Of a stretch of DNA of 12,184 bases, positions 1 through 4,523 are shown piece after piece. Every line of letters begins with the position of its first letter. The first letter of the stretch is position 1. Origin of the DNA: Nitrosarchaeum sp. (lineage in GTDB: Archaea > Thermoproteota > Nitrososphaeria > Nitrososphaerales > Nitrosopumilaceae); NCBI GenBank assembly GCA_016234975.1, contig JACRND010000060.1, forward strand, positions 1 through 12,184. Reading direction: 5' to 3'. The notes under the pieces are model-generated. The model had not been told where the DNA came from. It made no database searches and worked only from the letters and a program-made list of their open reading frames with translations. The translations under genes were made by a program, and so were the position numbers.

Positions 1-251
1 TTTCTAGTAGTTCTAGATCTAATTACCATCAACTGACCTAGTCTACATTCTGGACATTCTACTAGTCCATTTTTTGGAGAATTTGTCCCAAGAATCATGT
101 ATTTTCTCTCTTTTGATGACCAAGACAGATATCCATTAGTGTCCAAATATTGTATGATCTCTTTTTTGAAAATGTCTGTTTTTGACTTTGTAGCTTTTAC
201 AACATGTCTTGCTGTTTGTACAATTTGAAGATCTATTTTCTTTGAGGGCAT
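1..251 (-). CDS. Small C4 zinc-ribbon protein, topoisomerase-I-finger-like (partial, C-terminus outside the window)
   Basis: An open frame reads leftwards from an ATG at 251-249 through 83 codons without a stop and runs off the left edge. The first ~55 residues are charged and probably helical (MPSKKIDLQIVQ..., then a segment around DIFKKEIIQYLDTNGYLSW). At residues 67-70 comes CPEC, followed by G-x-L and an S/T/R-rich strand (IRSRTTRK). This resembles the first half of the C4 zinc ribbons at the C-terminus of type IA topoisomerases, which also occur alone in small archaeal proteins. The second cysteine pair would lie beyond the window. The ATG is chosen because no other ATG, GTG or TTG lies in frame between it and the TATA box at 278-285. 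The gene is divergent from the thiolase. That it is protein-coding is fairly sure; the topoisomerase-finger link is tentative, and DNA binding is inference. Confidence 0.72.
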   Translation of the reverse strand, partial: MPSKKIDLQIVQTARHVVKATKSKTDIFKKEIIQYLDTNGYLSWSSKERKYMILGTNSPKNGLVECPECRLGQLMVIRSRTTR

Positions 252-277
252 TTTTCGTAATGAATTTACTAAAACAA

Positions 278-285
278 TTTTTATA
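278..285. promoter_or_regulatory. Shared TATA box of a divergent promoter
   Basis: The 8-mer TTTTTATA on the plus strand reads TATAAAAA on the minus strand. Its centre is 26.5 nt from the thiolase GTG (308) and 30.5 nt from the minus-strand ATG (251), so both directions give near-leaderless transcripts. The whole intergenic gap is only 56 bp and I see no second good box. This is inferred from spacing, not from transcript data. Confidence 0.5.
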
Positions 286-307
286 GGGAATCTGGTCAGC
301 GACATTA

Positions 308-1462
308 GTGGAAAAGGTTTGTGTTCTTGGTGCTGGTAGCACGAAATATGGAAAATTAGCTGACAGTATAGCCGATATCACTACTCAGGCATCAGTGGCT
401 GCTATAGAAAGCGCAGGAATTGACCCTAAAGATATCAAGGCAGGGTACATTTCAAACGTCTTTGGAGTTGCTGACAAACAGGTACATCTTGGACCTGTCT
501 TGATGAGTAACTTGGGAATTTCAGATAAACCATCATTATCAATAGAGTCTGCTTGTGGAAGTGGCTCCGTATCATTTAGAGAAGCCTTTGCAAATGTTGC
601 AGCCGGTTTCTATGATTGTCTTGTAGTGACAGGAGTTGAAAAAGTAACTCATACTGGAACAGAATGGACGACAACTTACTTTTCATATTGCTCAGATTTC
701 TTCTATGAAGGACAAGCTGGCGCATCATTTCCTGGATTATTTGCATCAATGGCAAGAGCATACTTGACAGAATTTAATGCAACAGAAGAAGACTTTGCTA
801 GAGTTGCAGTAAAAAATCATGACAATGGATTTTTAAATCCAAAAGCTCATTTGCAAAAAAAGATCACAATTGATGATGTAATGAATTCAGCAGTCGTTGC
901 AAGTCCGCTAAAACTTTATGATTGCTGTCCTTTCTCTGATGGTGCAAGTTCTGTAATTCTTTGCTCCGAAAAATTTGCAAAAGAAAACGGTAATGATTAC
1001 ATTGAAGTTATTGGTTCTGGCAGAGGTGGTTCACCTGCTGCATTACAAGGTCGTGAACATATGACTACAATTCCAAGTACAAAGATTGCAGCTGAAAGTG
1101 CTTACAAAATGGCAGGAATCACTGCAAAAGATATTGATTTTGCAGAAGTACATGACTGTTTTACAATTGCAGAAATTGTTGATACTGAAGATTTAGGATT
1201 CTTTGAAAAAGGAAAAGGGGTTCAAGCTGTTCGTGAAGGCAGAACAAAATTAAATTCAGATATTTCAATTAATCCCTCAGGTGGTCTTAAATCAAAAGGA
1301 CATCCAATTGGAGCTACAGGTGTTGGACAAGTAGTAGAAGTATTTGATCAATTAACTGGTAGAGCTGGAGCACGATCTGTCAAAGATGCAAAGATCGGCT
1401 TGACTCATAACTTTGGTGCAACCGGAGCTAGTTGCGCTGTTCACATATTCCAAAGTGTATAA
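308..1462 (+). CDS. Acetyl-CoA C-acetyltransferase / thiolase, archaeal SCP2-like type
   Basis: A full-length thiolase of 384 residues, which in this family joins or splits acetyl units at acetoacetyl-CoA in the cytoplasm. The nucleophilic cysteine is C83 in SIESACGSGS. A second family motif is EVHDCFTIAE, with H282. The GHPIGATG loop carries the catalytic H332, preceded by NPSGGLKSK. The C-terminal HNFGATGASCAVHI strand is typical of archaeal/SCP2-type thiolases. Translation starts at GTG 308: an in-frame TAG at 284-286 excludes a longer form, and the TATA box at 278-285 implies a leaderless transcript. A DUF35 gene follows after one base. In methanogens the equivalent pair forms a channelling complex with HMG-CoA synthase for the mevalonate pathway. 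Thaumarchaea also need a thiolase to cleave acetoacetyl-CoA in the 3-hydroxypropionate/4-hydroxybutyrate cycle, and the sequence alone cannot decide between these roles. Confidence 0.93.
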   Translation: MEKVCVLGAGSTKYGKLADSIADITTQASVAAIESAGIDPKDIKAGYISNVFGVADKQVHLGPVLMSNLGISDKPSLSIESACGSGSVSFREAFANVAAGFYDCLVVTGVEKVTHTGTEWTTTYFSYCSDFFYEGQAGASFPGLFASMARAYLTEFNATEEDFARVAVKNHDNGFLNPKAHLQKKITIDDVMNSAVVASPLKLYDCCPFSDGASSVILCSEKFAKENGNDYIEVIGSGRGGSPAALQGREHMTTIPSTKIAAESAYKMAGITAKDIDFAEVHDCFTIAEIVDTEDLGFFEKGKGVQAVREGRTKLNSDISINPSGGLKSKGHPIGATGVGQVVEVFDQLTGRAGARSVKDAKIGLTHNFGATGASCAVHIFQSV

Positions 1463-1463
1463 A

Positions 1464-1829
1464 ATGTCTGTAAAAGAACAACTCATCGAAAAAGCAAAAG
1501 AAGGCAAAGTCCTTACTCATAAATGCACAAAATGTGGTCATCTACATCTCTCTAATGTCTATTATTGCGAAAATTGCGGTAGCAAAGGATTTCAGGATGA
1601 GATTTTGGAGGGCATAGGCTCAGTAGCCACGTATACAATAATCACAGTTCCGCCAGCAGGCTTTGAAAAATATACCCCATACGCCTTTGTTGTCTTACAG
1701 TTGGATAAGACCAGCCTGAGAATATCTGGATTTATGGCAGGAATAGCGACTCCTAAAGATCTTCCAATTGGAACTAGAGCAAAAATTACTGGTTTTGATG
1801 AACGTGGCATTATCATGGAAAAACAGTAA
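1464..1829 (+). CDS. DUF35 zinc-ribbon/OB-fold acyl-CoA-binding partner of thiolase
   Basis: A 121-residue protein with two parts. An N-terminal helix is followed by a rubredoxin-like zinc ribbon (C21-x2-C24 ... C35-x2-C38). A beta-rich OB-fold follows (about 48-121), including GIGSVATYTIITVPP and a C-terminal G-x-K-I-x-G strand. This is the standard DUF35 layout and length. In archaea with a known structure, the protein bridges thiolase and HMG-CoA synthase and holds the CoA arm of the intermediate. The start is ATG 1464, one base after the thiolase stop, which gives the family-typical N-terminus and no gene overlap. The same frame is open back to 1413, inside the thiolase, but that extension has no family counterpart. 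Co-transcription with the thiolase is close to certain from the spacing; which acyl-CoA pathway the pair serves is inferred. Confidence 0.9.
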   Translation: MSVKEQLIEKAKEGKVLTHKCTKCGHLHLSNVYYCENCGSKGFQDEILEGIGSVATYTIITVPPAGFEKYTPYAFVVLQLDKTSLRISGFMAGIATPKDLPIGTRAKITGFDERGIIMEKQ

Positions 1830-1869
1830 AATTATTTGTTTGAATTATTAAAAAAAATCATAATCATTT

Positions 1870-1881
1870 CTTAATAATTTT
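1870..1881 (+). promoter_or_regulatory. Candidate TATA element of the small zinc-ribbon gene
   Basis: The AT-rich run CTTAATAATTTT is centred 24-25 nt before the ATG at 1900, close to the spacing of the other promoters here. It would favour ATG 1900 over ATG 1888. The 70-bp gap after the DUF35 gene is generally AT-rich and lacks a clear T-tract, so read-through from the thiolase operon is also possible. Confidence 0.35.
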
Positions 1882-1899
1882 GTAAAGATGATCATTTTG

Positions 1900-2061
1900 A
1901 TGTCTGTAGAAATTACATGTGGTAAATGTGGAGAAAAGATCGCTAATATGAAAATGCTAAAAGCTCTAAAAGATGTAATGAGTCCATACAATGGAAAGTG
2001 TCCATCATGTGGACAAAAGTTGTCAACATCTGAATTTTCTCTGGATGTACAAGAAAACTGA
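1900..2061 (+). CDS. Small zinc-ribbon protein, function unknown (53 aa)
   Basis: An open frame of 53 residues starting MSVEITCGKCGEK. It has two well-formed knuckles, CGKC (C7, C10) and CPSC (C34, C37), each followed by glycine, separated by a lysine-rich helix (MKMLKALKDVM). It ends with a short strand and VQEN before TGA. The CxxC-G-x(n)-CxxC-G pattern is that of a single treble-clef or zinc-ribbon domain. Nothing else is encoded, so it probably acts by binding nucleic acid or a partner protein. An in-frame ATG at 1888 would add MIIL; I prefer 1900 because of the TATA spacing and the compact MSVEITCGKCG start. A hairpin plus T-tract follows the stop. No specific function can be given from sequence. 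Confidence 0.75.
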   Translation: MSVEITCGKCGEKIANMKMLKALKDVMSPYNGKCPSCGQKLSTSEFSLDVQEN

Positions 2062-2064
2062 TCT

Positions 2065-2099
2065 AAGATCTAAAAATCTTTATGGTTTTTTATTTTTTT
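2065..2099 (+). terminator. T-tract terminator with a weak hairpin
   Basis: A small stem AAGAT/ATCTT (2065-2069 with 2076-2080, loop CTAAAA) precedes the run TTTTTTATTTTTTT at 2086-2099. Archaeal RNA polymerase terminates mainly on such U-runs. It lies just after the small zinc-ribbon gene and would separate it from the regulator gene downstream. Confidence 0.6.
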
Positions 2100-2150
2100 G
2101 TATGTTTGTAATGTCACAATAACATCCAAATTTTGTTTGAATAATAAAAC

Positions 2151-2179
2151 CGATCTAGAAGATCTAAAAACGATCTAGT
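2151..2179. repeat. Cluster of direct CGATCTA-type repeats just upstream of a TATA box; candidate operator
   Basis: Three copies of a (C/A)GATCTA(G/A) unit begin at about 2151, 2160 and 2171, giving 9-11 bp steps, about one DNA turn. The group ends 8 bp before the TATA box of the winged-helix/NrdD-like gene. Two further GATCTA copies lie at 2060-2071, overlapping the stop of the preceding gene. The placement suits a transcription-factor site; autoregulation by the gene product is inference. Confidence 0.4.
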
Positions 2180-2186
2180 CATAAGT

Positions 2187-2194
2187 CTTATTTA
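2187..2194 (+). promoter_or_regulatory. TATA box of the regulator gene
   Basis: The element CTTATTTA is centred 25.5 nt before ATG 2216, which predicts a transcript starting at or next to the start codon. A pyrimidine-rich stretch (CTCCTTTTTT) lies between the box and the start. Confidence 0.5.
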
Positions 2195-2215
2195 CTCCTT
2201 TTTTAGTGAAATAGT

Positions 2216-4309
2216 ATGGAATTGGATGAAGAACTAGAAGAGCCAAAGCGAAGTGGAATTCTTCAATCCACATCAAAGCGTGTAAGAATGATCTTTTCTG
2301 TAATGGCAAGTCCAAACAGAATTGATATTTTAAGAATCTTAAATTCAAAAGGTCCATTAACTTATTCCGAATTAAAGTCACTAGCAGGATTCAAATCCAA
2401 AAAAGAGAGTGGCAAATTTGCATATCATTTGAGAAAATTATTGAGACAATCTCTTGTAGCACTAAACAAATCTGAAAGGCGTTATACAATTACAAATCTT
2501 GGAAAACTTGTCTTAAGCTTGGCAAGACAAATTGAAGAACGATCAATTATTGAAAGTGGAAAGATGTATGTTAGAACATCACACGAATCAATTGAAGAAT
2601 TCAATTCCCATAAAATTATTCAATCACTCGTACGTGAAGGCAGTCTTCCATTGGAATTAGCTCAAAAAATCACTGAAGAAGTTGAAAATAGAATTTACAA
2701 ATATCAGACAACCTATCTTACAGGGTCTCTTATACGGGAAATGGTAAACTCTGTTCTTTTAGAACATGGTCATGAGGAATACCGCAATAAACTAGCACGC
2801 CTAGGCCTGCCTGTATATGAAGTTCAAGAGATGCTCACAAATCTGGATAATGTGGATAATGGTGCAGAAGGCCTACTTTTCAATACTGGTCAGAAAGTGT
2901 TTGCAGAACATTTACTCACCAACGTATTACCAAAAGACGTTGCCGATTCACATCTTTCTGGTGATATGCACATTTCAAATCCAGGAATTTGGTCAATGAT
3001 ACCTGATACAATATTTGTTAATGTAAAAGAACTGATTGAAGATGGAGTCATTCTTGGCGGAAAATATCTTGATGTATCAAGAATTACATCATCAAAATCA
3101 ATTGATGACCTTACATCTTCCTTGTCAATAATCATATCGTTACTTTCCAAAGAAGCTTCACAAGAAATTGTACTTGATGGATTAATTCCACTATTTACAA
3201 AACACTCAAAGACCATTCCAGAACTTGAACAAAAACTAACAGATGCATTTGCTACTGCATCTACTACATCGAAATACAATAGAAAAGCTACTAATGTTTC
3301 AATTAGACTTCAGTTAGGTTCTGATCTAAAAATTGTTAATGCAATAATTAACGCATACAAAAACTACACAAAGATAACCCCAATTCCAAAAATTGGTTTG
3401 ATTATAGATTTTGATAAAGGAAAAGTTACTGATGTTTCTGAAGCATTAGCAGAAATAATTTCAATTGGTGGAAAAGTAATGTTTGCAAAAGGTGAAGTAT
3501 CTAGTTATGGTATTACAAATGGTACAACTAAAAATTCTGGTCCACTTGCAATAACACTACAATCTGTTTCAATCAATCTTCCACGACTTGCATTTGAATC
3601 AAATAAAGATGAAACATACTTTAGAGCAAGACTTGCATTACTTATGAAACCTGCATTATCTTCTATGGCATTAAGAAAGAAAGATATCTCTGATCTTACT
3701 AGAAGAGGACTAAATCCAATTCTTGCAAAGAATACACAATACATGCAAAGAAGTTCTGTATCACTCATTGTTAATCTCGTAGGCCTAAAGGAATCTGTTT
3801 TCAATATTCTCGGATTCCAAGACAATAAAGAAGGAAAAGACATACTCAACAAAGTAATAGAAACTGCAGTTGACGTTGCGGCTAAAAAAGGCAAGGAACT
3901 TGGCGATATTGTGGCTATATCTATGACTGAAACTGAGGGATCTACTCGATTTGCAAACCTAGATGGTGAGAAATACGGTAAAAACTCTGCTCTTAGTTCT
4001 ATGGATAGTGACTCGTACTCACAAGGAATAGTCCTTAATGCCTCTGAAATAGGCGATTACACAAGCAAAACCGAGATTATATCTGAATGTAACAAACTAT
4101 CTAAATTACTCAATGGTGGCTTGTTAGTTAGACTAGATATTGATCAGAATGCCACTCCAGCTGATATCAAAAAGTCTATTGAGAAAGCAGCAGAACTAAC
4201 ATCTTCATTCAAGCCTGTAAAAAAAGTAGCACTCTGTGGTGAATGTGGATTCAAAGATGAACCCTTTGTAGACAAGTGTCCAAAGTGCAAGTCTTCGTAC
4301 GTGATCTGA
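2216..4309 (+). CDS. Winged-helix / ATP-cone / degenerate NrdD-like / zinc-ribbon fusion; probable nucleotide-sensing transcription regulator
   Basis: A protein of 697 residues with four parts. Residues ~20-110 form an ArsR-like winged helix (ASPNRIDILRIL, then LTYSELKSLAG, a recognition-helix region YHLRKLLRQSL and the wing RRYTITNLGK). Residues ~116-208 form an ATP-cone (YVRTSHESIEEFNSHKIIQS; YLTGSLIREMVNSVLLEHGHEEYR). Residues ~215-660 match anaerobic class III reductase NrdD, with AEHLLTNVLPK, ADSHLSGDMHISN and SVSINLPRLAF. The C-terminal zinc ribbon has C674, C677, C688 and C691. Genuine NrdD ends with a glycyl-radical loop of the RVxGY type after the zinc ribbon; here the protein stops six residues after the last cysteine. 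Apart from the zinc ligands only C625 remains, so the catalytic cysteines also appear lost. I therefore infer a non-catalytic dNTP/ATP sensor with a DNA-binding head, perhaps controlling the downstream nrdJ. Domain assignment is firm; regulation is inference. Confidence 0.85.
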   Translation: MELDEELEEPKRSGILQSTSKRVRMIFSVMASPNRIDILRILNSKGPLTYSELKSLAGFKSKKESGKFAYHLRKLLRQSLVALNKSERRYTITNLGKLVLSLARQIEERSIIESGKMYVRTSHESIEEFNSHKIIQSLVREGSLPLELAQKITEEVENRIYKYQTTYLTGSLIREMVNSVLLEHGHEEYRNKLARLGLPVYEVQEMLTNLDNVDNGAEGLLFNTGQKVFAEHLLTNVLPKDVADSHLSGDMHISNPGIWSMIPDTIFVNVKELIEDGVILGGKYLDVSRITSSKSIDDLTSSLSIIISLLSKEASQEIVLDGLIPLFTKHSKTIPELEQKLTDAFATASTTSKYNRKATNVSIRLQLGSDLKIVNAIINAYKNYTKITPIPKIGLIIDFDKGKVTDVSEALAEIISIGGKVMFAKGEVSSYGITNGTTKNSGPLAITLQSVSINLPRLAFESNKDETYFRARLALLMKPALSSMALRKKDISDLTRRGLNPILAKNTQYMQRSSVSLIVNLVGLKESVFNILGFQDNKEGKDILNKVIETAVDVAAKKGKELGDIVAISMTETEGSTRFANLDGEKYGKNSALSSMDSDSYSQGIVLNASEIGDYTSKTEIISECNKLSKLLNGGLLVRLDIDQNATPADIKKSIEKAAELTSSFKPVKKVALCGECGFKDEPFVDKCPKCKSSYVI

Positions 4310-4369
4310 AATTCATAAATCTAAAACTAGTTCCGATCATTTTAGAAAATATTTTGATCAGTTTCAGAT
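4304..4369. repeat. Nested inverted repeats downstream of the regulator gene and upstream of nrdJ
   Basis: The outer arms ATCTGAAA (4304-4311, overlapping the regulator stop codon) and TTTCAGAT (4362-4369) are perfect complements. Inside lie GATCA (4335-4339) and TGATC (4355-4359), and between those the palindrome AAAATATTTT (4346-4355). The arrangement could be an operator array or a structured 3' end of the regulator mRNA. No long T-run follows, so a classical terminator is not evident. Confidence 0.35.
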
Positions 4370-4400
4370 AGGCGATCTTCGTCAGATACTGCTAATGTAA

Positions 4401-4425
4401 CGCCTGTATGAATTTCATAATAGCG
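4401..4425. repeat. Imperfect 25-bp dyad upstream of nrdJ; candidate operator
   Basis: CGCCTGTATGAA (4401-4412) and TTCATAATAGCG (4414-4425) match as inverted arms at 9 of 12 positions around a central T. The dyad lies about 60 bp upstream of the probable nrdJ TATA box. A role in reductase regulation is inferred from position only. Confidence 0.3.
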
Positions 4426-4482
4426 GTGTTAAAAAAATTGACTCATGAAAGGGGCAAGATCAAAAATTTTCGAGCACACAAG

Positions 4483-4488
4483 TTATAA
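4483..4488 (+). promoter_or_regulatory. Probable TATA box of nrdJ
   Basis: TTATAA within AGTTATAACC is centred 38 nt before the TTG start. The predicted transcript start is therefore near 4511, giving a leader of about 12 nt, just long enough to include the GGGGAG sequence at 4511-4516. Confidence 0.45.
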
Positions 4489-4510
4489 CCACATTCTTCT
4501 TACCTTCTAC

Positions 4511-4516
4511 GGGGAG
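4511..4516 (+). promoter_or_regulatory. Shine-Dalgarno-like sequence that decides the nrdJ start
   Basis: GGGGAG ends 7 nt before the TTG at 4524, a normal ribosome-binding distance. It supports the rare TTG start. An in-frame TAA at 4521-4523 excludes any upstream start, and the first in-frame ATG lies about 108 codons downstream, inside conserved sequence. Confidence 0.6.
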
Positions 4517-4523
4517 ATTATAA

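Noticed and set aside
136..381. Minus-strand frame across the divergent promoter
   Set aside because: It overlaps the better minus-strand zinc-ribbon frame (1-251) and the thiolase start, and its translation has no recognisable domain.
1413..1463. N-terminal extension of the DUF35 protein
   Set aside because: It lies within the thiolase coding end and lacks family similarity; ATG 1464 fits the family start and the one-base gap.
2216..4309. Calling this gene an active anaerobic ribonucleotide reductase (nrdD)
   Set aside because: The glycyl-radical loop is missing, cysteines other than the zinc ligands are reduced to one, and an N-terminal winged helix is present. No nrdG activase gene is in the window.
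4408..4488. A 26-codon frame (MNFIIAVLKKLTHERGK...) upstream of nrdJ
   Set aside because: It overlaps the dyad and ends inside the probable TATA box, with no ribosome-binding site or promoter of its own; it is likely chance.
4310..4523. Cobalamin riboswitch upstream of the B12-dependent reductase
   Set aside because: No B12-box-like conserved sequence is visible, the predicted nrdJ leader is only about 12 nt, and cobalamin riboswitches are a bacterial feature.
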